Shown: one piece after another, positions 8,836 through 16,985 of the stretch
How positions within the stretch are numbered: the stretch's first letter is position 1
Layout: every line of letters begins with the position of its first letter
Assembly: GCA_050741915.1 (NCBI GenBank)
Contig: JBOGEX010000168.1
Coordinates: 1 to 53,280, forward strand
Source of the DNA: JACCTH01 sp050741915
GTDB lineage: Bacteria > Actinomycetota > Acidimicrobiia > Spongiisociales > ZC4RG35
Length of the DNA stretch: 53,280 bases
Direction: 5' to 3'
The notes under the pieces: generated by a model
Told to the model about the DNA's origin: nothing
Database searches by the model: none
What the model saw: the letters and a program-made list of their open reading frames with translations, nothing else
Made by a program: the position numbers and the translations under genes

Positions 8836-9368
8836 TTGTGGCTCCTTTGTCTCGCCCAGAGCAAGAGTGCGATCTGGGTCTTGGCGTCGACTATTTCACC
8901 GCGATCGATGCTATCGAGGGCTTCCGTAAGAGAGCGGGTCACCACCTCCAAAGAGCGCTCTTCCGCCCCGTCGGGGTTGCGGTCTCCAAAGCGCAGACCG
9001 GTGGCGGCGTAGATGTGAATGACCTCGTCGGTGTAGCCCGGCGAGGGCAACATGGCCGTGAGGTGCCTCCACTCGGTCGCGATTGCTCCAATCTCCTCTG
9101 ACAACTCCCGCTTGGCAGCCTCGAGCAAGTCGTTTTCGGCGGGGTCGAGCTTTCCCGCCGGAATCTCAAGGAGCCGGCGTCCTGCCGCGGTCCGAAACTG
9201 GGACACCAGCCACACGTTGTAGTCATCGGTAGGCAGGATGGCGATGCCACCCGGGTGGCGAACAACGTCCCTCACCACCGAGGCGCCTTCGTCGATCAGA
9301 TAACGGCGGTCGTAAGCAAGGAAGATACCGGTTGCCAGCCGGCGATGGCCGAGGCGGGAGAGGCTCAC
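8832..9368 (-). CDS. Nudix hydrolase, ADP-ribose pyrophosphatase type
   Basis: 178 residues with a full Nudix box, GKLDPAENDLLEAAKRELSE followed by EIGA, at about 90-113. A 15-residue-downstream proline (MLPSPGYTDE) is typical of ADP-ribose pyrophosphatases. It cleaves nucleoside diphosphate-linked compounds with Mg2+; ADP-ribose is the inferred substrate. The GTG start overlaps the pyrG stop (GTGA) and the stop overlaps ald (GTGA), so pyrG-nudix-ald form one coupled operon. Confidence 0.88.
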   Translation of the reverse strand: MSLSRLGHRRLATGIFLAYDRRYLIDEGASVVRDVVRHPGGIAILPTDDYNVWLVSQFRTAAGRRLLEIPAGKLDPAENDLLEAAKRELSEEIGAIATEWRHLTAMLPSPGYTDEVIHIYAATGLRFGDRNPDGAEERSLEVVTRSLTEALDSIDRGEIVDAKTQIALLLWARQRSHK

Positions 9369-11005
9369 TCCCGGGTGAGTTGGCGGACGCCGATTTCTGC
9401 TTCGCCCGCAGCCGGGCGATCCATGGCCGCTTTGACCAAACCGACAAAAAGAGGATGAGGGGCGTCGGGGCGTGACTGAAACTCCGGATGGGCCTGGGTG
9501 GCAACGAAGAATGGGTGATCGATCAGCTCGATGAACTCGACCAGGTTGTCGTCTGGAGAGAGCCCAGAGAGGCGCACTCCTGCCGACTCGAGGTCCCGGC
9601 GGTAGCGATTATTCACCTCCCATCGATGCCGATGACGTTCGTATACGACCTCCTGCCCGTATAGCGACCGCACCTTGCTGCCCTCGTCGAGCTTGGCCGG
9701 GTACCGGCCCAACCGCATGGTGCCTCCCATGTCAGCCACGCCGTGTTGGGACTCCATCAAATCGATCACCGGATGAGAAGTGGTGGGATCGAATTCGGTT
9801 GAGTTGGCGTCGGCGTAACCGAGTTCGGCCCGAGCGATCTCAATCACCGCACATTGCAAGCCGAGGCAAAGGCCGAGGAAAGGAATGCCGTTCTCCCGGG
9901 CATGTCGGATGGCGGCGATCTTGCCCTCCACTCCCCGGGACCCGAAACCGCCGGGGACAACGATCCCATCGATTCCTTCCAGATAGGAGGTGGCGAGCAA
10001 TCCGGTCATCTCTTCCGAGGGCACCCACCGCAAATCGAGTTGGCGCCCGAGAGCGGCAGCCGCATGGCGAAGCGACTCGACGACAGAGAGATAAGCGTCG
10101 GGCAGGTCGACATACTTGCCGACTATTCCGATCGATACCTTCCGGGAAGCAGACCTCGCTTTGCCGACCATCTCCTCCCACTTCTTCAGGTCGGCCGGAC
10201 CGGTAGTAAGCCCGAGTCGTTCGCAGATCACGGCGTCGAGTCCTCCCCGGTGGAGGACGAGGGGAACCTCGTAAATGTCGTCGGCGTCGGGGGCGGCAAT
10301 TACCGCTTTCGGGGCGACGTCACAGAACAATGAGATCTTGCGCCGGACATGCTCGTCAATCGCCCGATCCGAGCGGACGACGATCACATCCGGATGAATT
10401 CCGTGGCTGCGGAGCTCAGCCACCGAATGCTGGGTGGGCTTGGTCTTGAGCTCATCCGAGCTGGCAATGAACGGCACCAGGGTGACGTGCACGTACTGCA
10501 CCTCGGTCCGGCCGACATCGTTGCCGAACTGCCGGATCGCCTCCAAGAACGGAAGGCTTTCGATGTCGCCCACCGTCCCCCCGACTTCGGTGATGACGAC
10601 GTCGACTTCGTCGCCGCCGAGCTTTCGGATCCGGCTCTTGATCTCGTTGGTGACGTGGGGAATGACCTGGACCGTGTCGCCGAGATAATCACCGCGTCGC
10701 TCCTTTTGGATGACCGAGAGGTAGATCGATCCGGCAGTGACATTTGATCCCCGTCGCAACGCCTCGCCCGTGAAGCGTTCGTAGTGGCCGAGGTCGAGGT
10801 CGGTCTCGCCGCCATCGTCGGTGACGAAGACTTCCCCGTGCTGGAATGGGTTCATGGTCCCTGGGTCGACGTTGATATAGGGGTCGAGCTTTTGATTGAC
10901 CACCCGCAGGCCCCGGGAGCGAAGGAGGCGGCCCAAAGAGGCGGCGGTGATTCCCTTGCCGAGCGAGGAGACGACCCCACCCGTGACGAACACGTACTTG
11001 GTCAC
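9365..11005 (-). CDS. pyrG: CTP synthase
   Basis: Makes CTP from UTP using glutamine. 546 residues. The N-terminal synthetase domain begins MTKYVFVTGGVVSSLGKGIT, with IQKERRGDYLGDTVQVIPH and the EVGGTVGDIESLPFLEA motif. The C-terminal class I glutamine amidotransferase has nucleophile Cys in GLCLGLQCA and the His/Glu pair in ATQAHPEFQSRP. First gene of the pyrG-nudix-ald operon. Upstream 11006-11113 holds a dispersed palindromic repeat. Confidence 0.97.
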   Translation of the reverse strand: MTKYVFVTGGVVSSLGKGITAASLGRLLRSRGLRVVNQKLDPYINVDPGTMNPFQHGEVFVTDDGGETDLDLGHYERFTGEALRRGSNVTAGSIYLSVIQKERRGDYLGDTVQVIPHVTNEIKSRIRKLGGDEVDVVITEVGGTVGDIESLPFLEAIRQFGNDVGRTEVQYVHVTLVPFIASSDELKTKPTQHSVAELRSHGIHPDVIVVRSDRAIDEHVRRKISLFCDVAPKAVIAAPDADDIYEVPLVLHRGGLDAVICERLGLTTGPADLKKWEEMVGKARSASRKVSIGIVGKYVDLPDAYLSVVESLRHAAAALGRQLDLRWVPSEEMTGLLATSYLEGIDGIVVPGGFGSRGVEGKIAAIRHARENGIPFLGLCLGLQCAVIEIARAELGYADANSTEFDPTTSHPVIDLMESQHGVADMGGTMRLGRYPAKLDEGSKVRSLYGQEVVYERHRHRWEVNNRYRRDLESAGVRLSGLSPDDNLVEFIELIDHPFFVATQAHPEFQSRPDAPHPLFVGLVKAAMDRPAAGEAEIGVRQLTRE

Positions 11006-11050
11006 GGAAGGTCAGCGTAACAGCCCGGACCCCTGACCCTGAGGAACCAT

Positions 11051-11102
11051 CTGCGAACCCTGGGTTCTAGAGGTTGTCCAACAACGTCTACAGCCCAGAG
11101 AA
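11051..11102 (+). repeat. Dispersed palindromic repeat family R1, copy 1
   Basis: CTGCGAACCCTGGGTTCTAG opens a 52-bp unit that recurs almost unchanged on the opposite strand at 36182-36233. It holds two hairpins: GAACCC/GGGTTC and AGAGGTTGT/ACAACGTCT around a three-base spacer. Differences between copies cluster in the second loop and in one arm position. It fills most of the 108-bp gap between the acyl-CoA ligase stop and the pyrG start. Confidence 0.8.
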
Positions 11103-11113
11103 TCGGATGAGCC

Positions 11114-12679
11114 CTAGTTGATGCGCTTGTCCTGCCCCGCCCAGACCTGCTCGCGCAGAACGTACTTCTGGATCTTCCCGGTCGAGGTCTTGGGAAGCGC
11201 CTCGACGATTTCGACCTCTTCGGGCGCCTTGAATTTGGCCAACCGGCCCCGTACGTGCTCGATCAGGTCGGAGGCCTCGACCTGCCCGCCTGGTTTGAGG
11301 ACGACGAACGCCTTCGGCCGCTCCCCCCAGTGGTCGTGCGGCATCGCCACCACCGCGCACTCCAGCACAGCCGGGTGGCTGACGAGAGCCTGTTCGACCT
11401 CGATCGTGGAGATGTTCTCTCCCCCGGAGATGATGATGTCCTTCTGGCGGTCACGGAGTTCGATGTATCCGTCGGCGTGCCAGACGGCCAGATCGCCCGA
11501 GTGAAACCAGCCGCCTCGAAATGCGTGAGCGGTGGCTTCGGGGTCGTTGTAGTAGCCGGACATCACATTGTTCCCCCGCATCACGACTTCGCCCATCGTG
11601 TTCCCATCGCGTGCGACGTCGTTCATCTCCTCGTCGACCACCCTGATGGGATCGGCCCCAATGTAGGCGACTCCCTGGCGAGCCATGAGCTTGATGCGGT
11701 CGGAGCCGCCCGCCCAGTTCTCCTGAGGTTCACAAACCGTGTAGGGACCGTAGGTCTCGGTGAGACCGTAGACGTGGACCACCTCGACGCCGAGATCGCT
11801 CATTTGGCCGATCAGCGTCGGACTCGGCGGGGCTCCGGCGGTGGTGACGATAAAGGGGCGGTCAAAACGTCGCGCCGCGGGGTGATTGGCCAACGAGATC
11901 AGGACAGTGGGAGCAGCATTGAGATGTGTGACCTCTTCGGCGACGATCAGGTCCCAAACCACGGCCGGGTCGACGGCTCGCAAGCACACGTTGGTGCCGC
12001 CGATGGCCGCTATCGCCCAGGTCGTGCACCAGCCGTTGCAGTGGAACATTGGCAGCGTCCATAAGTAGACAGAGTTGGGATGGTGATGGGAGTGGAGTAG
12101 CTCGGCGAGAGCGTTGAGATAAGCGCCCCGATGGGTGTACTGAACACCCTTCGGGCGCCCAGTGGTTCCGGACGTGTAATTAATCGATATTGGACGATGC
12201 TCGTCGTCAACCCGCCACGGCAAAGGCTCATCACCGCCCCGGGCGAGAAAGTCCTCGAGGGTGCGGTCGACAACAACGGTTTCCTTTACTGCCGGCGGTG
12301 TCTTGAATTCGTCGAGCGATTCGAGGAGGGCCGCGTCAGCCAGGAGCAGCGACGACCCGGAATGGTCGAGGATGTACTCGATCTCTGGCGCCGAGAGGCG
12401 GGTGTTGATCGCCACCAGCACGGCGCCCAGCAGCGGCACGGCGAAATGCGCCATCAACAACTCGGGGACGTTGGGCATCAGGAAAGCCACTCGATCGCCT
12501 GAGCCGATTCCGGTTGCTTCGAAGGCACGTGCCAGGCGAGTGACCTCGGTGGCGAACTGGCGATAAGTCAGTCGCTGCTCCCCGTAAACAATCGCACCTT
12601 TGTCGGGGAAGACCGCGGCCGATCGCTCGAGAAATAGAAGCGGCGTTAGTTGGGTGACCGAGCTTGGATCGGGGGTCAT
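11114..12679 (-). CDS. AMP-forming acyl-CoA ligase (fatty-acid or aromatic-acid type)
   Basis: 521 residues of the ANL superfamily. Visible motifs are the phosphate loop NYTSGTTGRPKGVQYTH (about 170), VYGLTETYGPYT (about 300), GWFHSGDLAVWHADGYIELR (about 390), KDIIISGGENIS and the catalytic Lys in LPKTSTGKIQKY. It activates a carboxylate as acyl-AMP and transfers it to CoA. Close to the medium-chain or AlkK-like group, but the substrate is not readable. The start ATG overlaps the enoyl-CoA hydratase stop, so the pair probably acts in fatty-acid or related degradation. Confidence 0.9.
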   Translation of the reverse strand: MTPDPSSVTQLTPLLFLERSAAVFPDKGAIVYGEQRLTYRQFATEVTRLARAFEATGIGSGDRVAFLMPNVPELLMAHFAVPLLGAVLVAINTRLSAPEIEYILDHSGSSLLLADAALLESLDEFKTPPAVKETVVVDRTLEDFLARGGDEPLPWRVDDEHRPISINYTSGTTGRPKGVQYTHRGAYLNALAELLHSHHHPNSVYLWTLPMFHCNGWCTTWAIAAIGGTNVCLRAVDPAVVWDLIVAEEVTHLNAAPTVLISLANHPAARRFDRPFIVTTAGAPPSPTLIGQMSDLGVEVVHVYGLTETYGPYTVCEPQENWAGGSDRIKLMARQGVAYIGADPIRVVDEEMNDVARDGNTMGEVVMRGNNVMSGYYNDPEATAHAFRGGWFHSGDLAVWHADGYIELRDRQKDIIISGGENISTIEVEQALVSHPAVLECAVVAMPHDHWGERPKAFVVLKPGGQVEASDLIEHVRGRLAKFKAPEEVEIVEALPKTSTGKIQKYVLREQVWAGQDKRIN

Positions 12680-13452
12680 CTGCCTCGCCAGATGGGAGGG
12701 CGCTTGCCGAGAAAGGCGCCCATCCCCTCCTTGGCATCGTCCATCTGGGCATTGGCCACCATGACGGCCCGAGTCTCCTCGTAGGCCTGGTGTCGGTCGA
12801 CTTCCATTTGTGAGTGGAAGGTTCGCTTGCCGAGGGCGATGACCGCTGGCGAGAACTCGATTATCGATTCGACCAGGTCCGAGACCGCATCATCCAGAAG
12901 ATCATCGGGCACCACCCGATTGACCAGGCCCCACTCCTGAGCGGTGCGGGCGTCGATCATTTCCCCCGTAAGCAGCATCTCCATCGCTCGCTTGCGACCG
13001 ACTGCTCGAGAGATGGGAACCATTGGGGTCGAACAGAAGAGACCGATCTTTACTCCCGGGGTGGCGAATTTGGCCGACTCGGCTGCTACCGCCAGATCGG
13101 CGGCGGCCACCAACTGGCAGCCGGCCGCCGTGGCTACGCCATGGACGCGCGCAACGACAGGTTGGGGGATGCGGGAGATCGTCTCCATCAGTTCGGTGCA
13201 ACGTGCAAAGATCTTTTCCAACTCCGATTCGTCGCTACCCAACACCTCTCCGAGATCGTGGCCGGCAGAGAAGGCAGGTCCAGCTCCCGCAATGACCACC
13301 GCCGCGGTCTCTGTGGGGAGAGTGGTCAACGCATCAATCAACGACTCCATCATCTCGAGGCCGAGGGGATTGCGCCTTTCGGGTCGGTTGAGGGTCACCC
13401 ATCCAACTCGACCTCGCTGCTCGACGAGCACCAGTGGTTCCATAACCGCCAT
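12676..13452 (-). CDS. Enoyl-CoA hydratase/isomerase family protein
   Basis: 258 residues of the crotonase fold. Oxyanion-hole segments are AGAGPAFSAGHDLGEVLG (about 55-72) and GVATAAGCQLVAAADLAVA (about 105-123), and the C-terminal LGKRTFHSQME helix is typical. The glutamate pair of true enoyl-CoA hydratases is not clearly present, so another crotonase activity (isomerase, hydrolase) is possible. Encoded upstream of and 4 bp overlapping the acyl-CoA ligase. Confidence 0.88.
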   Translation of the reverse strand: MAVMEPLVLVEQRGRVGWVTLNRPERRNPLGLEMMESLIDALTTLPTETAAVVIAGAGPAFSAGHDLGEVLGSDESELEKIFARCTELMETISRIPQPVVARVHGVATAAGCQLVAAADLAVAAESAKFATPGVKIGLFCSTPMVPISRAVGRKRAMEMLLTGEMIDARTAQEWGLVNRVVPDDLLDDAVSDLVESIIEFSPAVIALGKRTFHSQMEVDRHQAYEETRAVMVANAQMDDAKEGMGAFLGKRPPIWRGR

Positions 13453-13464
13453 TCTTGCCGACTT

Positions 13465-13506
13465 TGGCGCGTCAATCGCGCCCGATGGGGGGCGATTGAC
13501 GCGCTA
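13465..13506. terminator. Hairpin downstream of nadK
   Basis: GCGCGTCAATCGC at 13467-13479 pairs perfectly with 13492-13504; outward T-A and G-T pairs extend the stem further. It lies directly behind the nadK stop at 13516 (minus strand) and before the enoyl-CoA hydratase start at 13452. No long U run follows. Likely terminator of the tlyA-nadK operon, of the same U-poor type as the hairpins at 4760 and 21326. Confidence 0.65.
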
Positions 13507-13515
13507 AAACCGGAA

Positions 13516-14331
13516 CTAGGAAAGCCTGAACTTGGCCTTGACGGTGGTAGGAAACCCGTGGTCGTCGAGGGTCAGAAAACGTGCCTCGCGCTCCCCTCGC
13601 CGGATGTCCACGTAGTTCCCCTGGCCGAGAAACCCGAGCTCGAGCCCGTCGACACTCACTCGCACAGGTCGATTGGAGCTAACCCGGATCCTGATTTCGG
13701 AATCGGGGCCGAGGGCGAGCGTGCGGTCGAACAGGGAATGAGCCGCAACCGGGCTCAGCAAGAGCGTCCGTACTTCCGGCGCCACGAGCGGTCCGCCAGC
13801 GGAGAAGTTGTAAGCGGTGGAACCAGTAGGCGTGGCGGCGACGAGGCCATCGGCCCGATAAGTCAGGAACTCCTCGCCGTCGATCATCACGGTAAGAAAC
13901 ACCAGCCGTTGGCTGTGAATCTTCTCGACGACGACATCGTTGATCCCCACCATGGCCGGGCTGTCACCGTTGATGCGAGCGGCGATCGTCATCCGGTGCC
14001 GCTCCTTGAGCGTCCCGGAATCGAGCGCCGCCACCACTCGTCCGAGATCGTCGGTGCTCGCCTCGGCGAGGAAACCGACCGTGCCCTGGTTGAACCCGAG
14101 GACCGGAATATCGAGAGCTAAAGCCCGGTGCGCGGCCTGCAACATCGTCCCGTCGCCACCAACGGCAAGGATGATCTCAGGGTTGTCGTCGACGACAGGT
14201 CGTCCAATCAGGCGGCCGATCATGTTGTCCCCCATGACCTCATGCCCAAGGGCAGTGAGCTGGTCGAAGAGGTCGCGGGCCAACTCGGCCGACTGGGGGC
14301 GGGAAGCGTGGACGGTGAGGCCGATCTTCAC
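13516..14331 (-). CDS. nadK: NAD kinase
   Basis: Phosphorylates NAD to NADP. 271 residues with the GGDGTMLQAAH motif (about 58-68), NQGTVGFLAE and the conserved GLVAATPTGSTAYNFSAGGP segment that binds NAD. The GTG start overlaps the tlyA stop as GTGA. The tlyA-nadK order is the usual actinobacterial arrangement; recN, which often follows, is absent here, and the hairpin at 13465 ends the unit. Confidence 0.95.
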   Translation of the reverse strand: MKIGLTVHASRPQSAELARDLFDQLTALGHEVMGDNMIGRLIGRPVVDDNPEIILAVGGDGTMLQAAHRALALDIPVLGFNQGTVGFLAEASTDDLGRVVAALDSGTLKERHRMTIAARINGDSPAMVGINDVVVEKIHSQRLVFLTVMIDGEEFLTYRADGLVAATPTGSTAYNFSAGGPLVAPEVRTLLLSPVAAHSLFDRTLALGPDSEIRIRVSSNRPVRVSVDGLELGFLGQGNYVDIRRGEREARFLTLDDHGFPTTVKAKFRLS

Positions 14332-15056
14332 TGCTTGCGCATCCAGTGGAAATACTCGCGATTCCCTGCTTCACCAACCAGCGGTGACTCCATGGTGTTG
14401 AGGCTATCGAACCCTGCTTCCTCGAGGGTGTTTATGACTCGAACCAGAGCCGCTTTCCTCTCGCCCTCACGGCGCACCACTCCTCTCCCGACGGAGGACC
14501 GGCCGACTTCGAACTGAGGCTTGACGAGAACCAGGGCCTCACCTCCGGGGGTGGTCATTCCGGCGATCGATTCCGCCAGGCGCGTCACCGAGATAAAGGA
14601 CACGTCGACTGTCACCAAGGAGAACGGTCCCCCAATGTCTGCCGGAGACAACGACCGGATATCCGTCCCCGCCATCTCCCGCACGCGGGGATCACGCCTG
14701 AGCCCGACTGCCAGCTGCTCGTGACCGACATCGACGGCGACGACGCTCTTGGCGCCTTCCTGGAGCAGGCAATCTGTGAAGCCTCCGGTCGAGGAACCGA
14801 TGTCGAGACAATCTTTACCGGTCACGGAAATACCGAAGGCCGAAAGGGCAGCGCTCAATTTGTACCCAGCCCTTCCCACGAATCTGGGTCCTCCGCTGAC
14901 CTCGAGAGCGTCATCTCCCGAAACCATCGTTGCCCGTGAACGAGTGACCTGTCTATTCACCGTGACTCGACCGGCGGCGATCATGTCAACGGCCTCGGAT
15001 CGACTGCGTACCAAACCTCGTCGGCGAAGCTCCAGGTCGAGGCGAGTGCCGCTCAG
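14328..15056 (-). CDS. tlyA: TlyA-family rRNA 2'-O-methyltransferase, probable CTG start
   Basis: Methylates ribosomal RNA (16S and 23S in mycobacteria). An N-terminal S4 domain precedes a FtsJ-like AdoMet domain with DCLDIGSSTGGFTDCLLQ and VLVKPQFEVGR. The first ordinary start codon is TTG at 15014 (VRSRSEAVD), but that removes the first part of the S4 domain. In-frame upstream codons give SGTRLDLELRRRGLVRSR, the normal TlyA N-terminus, beginning exactly at CTG 15056-15054, which overlaps the upstream TGA as CTGA. 242 residues with that start. Confidence 0.88.
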   Translation of the reverse strand: MSGTRLDLELRRRGLVRSRSEAVDMIAAGRVTVNRQVTRSRATMVSGDDALEVSGGPRFVGRAGYKLSAALSAFGISVTGKDCLDIGSSTGGFTDCLLQEGAKSVVAVDVGHEQLAVGLRRDPRVREMAGTDIRSLSPADIGGPFSLVTVDVSFISVTRLAESIAGMTTPGGEALVLVKPQFEVGRSSVGRGVVRREGERKAALVRVINTLEEAGFDSLNTMESPLVGEAGNREYFHWMRKQ

Positions 15057-15211
15057 GGAGCTTCGGTGGAGTCGAGGGCTCGAGCCAAGCGATCACTAAT
15101 GGTGTGGGCCAGGGGCGGCGCATCGGCCGGATCGACCCTGTCCAGCTGCTCTAGTGCCGCATCCAAATCGTCAAGGTCGTCGGGTTCAATTTCTGAGGGC
15201 TTACCATCCAT
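15053..15211 (-). CDS. Small acidic protein encoded ahead of tlyA
   Basis: 52 residues, MDGKPSEIEPDDLDDLDAAL onward, ending RLARALDSTEAP. It is acidic and predicted helical, with no membrane segment and no cysteine. I do not recognise a domain. Its TGA overlaps the CTG proposed as tlyA start, so its main role may include coupling translation of tlyA. Small unnamed ORFs at this position ahead of tlyA are common in actinobacteria as I know them. The ATG at 15211 faces the rhomboid gene, making a divergent pair. Confidence 0.7.
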   Translation of the reverse strand: MDGKPSEIEPDDLDDLDAALEQLDRVDPADAPPLAHTISDRLARALDSTEAP

Positions 15212-15257
15212 AGCCGGTCATTATCGCAACCCGAGGCGGGCATAGAAAGGTCTTACG

Positions 15258-16007
15258 TTGCTCCCGATCCGCGACCTCAACCCGACTGCCACCACCTCAT
15301 TTGTCACTTGGCTACTGGTCGGGATTTGTGCCCTCGTCTTCTTCTTCGTACAGGGCGGTGAGGCGCGACCATTCGAAGAGCATCTCTTCCGGGCGGCATC
15401 AATCCCGTGCGAGGTGATCACCAGCGAGCCGTTGTCGTCTGCTGAAATTGGCGGGGGCGAATGCCGCCGCGGCGACCAGCCGGTCTTTCCCGAGAAGAAC
15501 ATCTGGTTCTCGATCCTCGCCTCGATCTTTTTCCATGGATCGCTGCTCCATCTCATCTCGAACCTCTGGGTTCTCCTGATCTTCGGCAACAACGTCGAGG
15601 ATGCCTTTGGACACGGCGCCTATCTCATCTTCTATCTGGCTGCCGGAATCGTCGCCTCGGGTGCCCACGTCTTCCTCAATCCCGACAGCACTCTCCCGGT
15701 GGTCGGGGCTTCAGGAGCGATCGCGGGGGTGATGGGGTCCTACGCCGTCCTGTTCCCCAGGGCGCGAGTTACCGCCATCATTCCTCCGTTTTTCTTCTGG
15801 CCTTTCGCCCTCCCCGCTCTGCTCTTCCTCGTCGTTTGGTTTGGGTCCCAGTTCCTCCTCGCCGGTCAAGAAACCTTGGTGGCATGGGAGGCCCACGTCG
15901 CCGGCTTTGTCTTCGGGGTCTTGGTGGGTCTGCTCGGACGAAACCGCCTGCGGGCGCACAGCACTCGAACGAGCACCTACTACCAGGTCGGACGCCTGGT
16001 GCGCTGA
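15258..16007 (+). CDS. Rhomboid-family intramembrane serine protease
   Basis: 249 residues, TTG start with GAAAGG 7 bp upstream. The first transmembrane segment is at about 13-33, then an extended loop with two cysteines, then five more segments. The active-site Ser is in VVGASGAIAGVMG (about 155) and the catalytic His in AWEAHVAGFVFG (about 217); the HGSLLHLISN motif on the second segment is present. It cleaves membrane-anchored substrates; the substrate is unknown. Divergent from the tlyA operon with only 46 bp between. Confidence 0.92.
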   Translation: MLPIRDLNPTATTSFVTWLLVGICALVFFFVQGGEARPFEEHLFRAASIPCEVITSEPLSSAEIGGGECRRGDQPVFPEKNIWFSILASIFFHGSLLHLISNLWVLLIFGNNVEDAFGHGAYLIFYLAAGIVASGAHVFLNPDSTLPVVGASGAIAGVMGSYAVLFPRARVTAIIPPFFFWPFALPALLFLVVWFGSQFLLAGQETLVAWEAHVAGFVFGVLVGLLGRNRLRAHSTRTSTYYQVGRLVR

Positions 16008-16076
16008 AGGGTTGGTGAAGATGGCACCGGCGACCTGCTGATCCCCTCGCAGGCCGACAACCAATCACCTGACTCC

Positions 16077-16187
16077 AAATTCGGTCGCCCACGCCCGCCT
16101 TTTGGCTAATCCGGTAGCTGGCGAACCAGTACCCGGGGAGGGCTAGTTACCGAATTTGTAGGAAAGCGTTCGTCTACAACCGAATTA
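16077..16187. repeat. Dispersed nested-palindrome element R2, copy 1 (diverged)
   Basis: About 110 bp that align along their length with 30190-30299. Shared pieces are the terminal AAATTCGGT and ACCGAATTA, the middle CCGGTAGCTGGCGAAC, then AGTACC, a G-rich link and ACCGAATTTG. Left and right pieces are inverted repeats, so the unit folds into nested hairpins. It occupies the 207-bp gap between the rhomboid gene and the HAD gene, which converge on it. Likely a MITE-like or REP-type element. Confidence 0.7.
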
Positions 16188-16214
16188 GGTGACAAGTAGG
16201 GGTGTGGCTCGGGG

Positions 16215-16985
16215 CTAGTTCGCCGAAACGATGATCAAGGAGGCCGCTGCCAGATCATGGGCGACCAGATCCGGGGCAGGAGCCACGCCGACCGGATCAC
16301 TGACGACGCCCGTCAGTACCAGGATCGATTGCCAGCCCGGCTCGGCTTCCGCCAGGGCTAGATCGGTGTCGGGACGGTCCCCCACGACCCAGACCGGGCC
16401 CGGCACCAGGCAAGAACGAATGAGGTCGCGCATGGGCCGATTTGGCTTCCCCGCGACTTCGGCCCTTCTTCCCGAGGCGGTCTCGACCGCGGCGAGCATC
16501 GAGCCTGCCCCCGGCCAGAAGCCATCCTCAGCCGGATAGGTGGGGTCGTCGTTGGTTGCGATCAGTCGGGCTCCACGGGCTGCGGCCTGCGACGCCTGCC
16601 GAAGCCGGTCATAAGAAAGAGCCAGATCGAGCCCTACCACCACCGCCTGGGCCTCGCCTCCGATATCGGTCATCTCGACTCCGATCTCAGTAAGAGCAGC
16701 GGTGATGCCGTTTCCGCCCAGCACATAGGTGATCGGTTTATCAACCGCGAGCAGGGTCGCGGCGGCTGCAGCCGATCCGAGAATCTGTTGAGGCAAGGCG
16801 GCGAAGCCAGTGACACCTTCGATTGCTGACGCGACCTCGGAGGGAGTGCGACTGGAGTTGTTCGTGCAGAACAACAAGTTGATGCCGGCCTGTTGCAGTT
16901 CACGGAGGGCATCCGCCGCCCCGGGTATAGCTCGCGATCCTCGATAGAGGACCCCGTCGAGGTCGCAAATGACGTTGCCGCTCAC
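16215..16985 (-). CDS. HAD-IIA family phosphatase (NagD-like)
   Basis: 256 residues. The N-terminal VICDLDGVLYRG carries the nucleophile Asp (DxDGVLY), FCTNNSSRTP is motif II, AGKPNRPM carries the motif III Lys, and VVGDRPDTDLALAEAEPGW is motif IV. This motif order with a large C2 cap is class IIA, which hydrolyses sugar or nucleotide phosphates such as p-nitrophenyl phosphate and phosphoglycolate; substrate unknown. The GTG start overlaps the M20 peptidase stop (GTGA). HAD-IIA genes near tlyA/nadK are usual in actinobacteria. Confidence 0.9.
   Translation of the reverse strand: MSGNVICDLDGVLYRGSRAIPGAADALRELQQAGINLLFCTNNSSRTPSEVASAIEGVTGFAALPQQILGSAAAAATLLAVDKPITYVLGGNGITAALTEIGVEMTDIGGEAQAVVVGLDLALSYDRLRQASQAAARGARLIATNDDPTYPAEDGFWPGAGSMLAAVETASGRRAEVAGKPNRPMRDLIRSCLVPGPVWVVGDRPDTDLALAEAEPGWQSILVLTGVVSDPVGVAPAPDLVAHDLAAASLIIVSAN

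Noticed and set aside
11255..12064. 269-codon plus-strand open frame inside the acyl-CoA ligase
   Set aside because: Antisense shadow of a gene with all ANL motifs.
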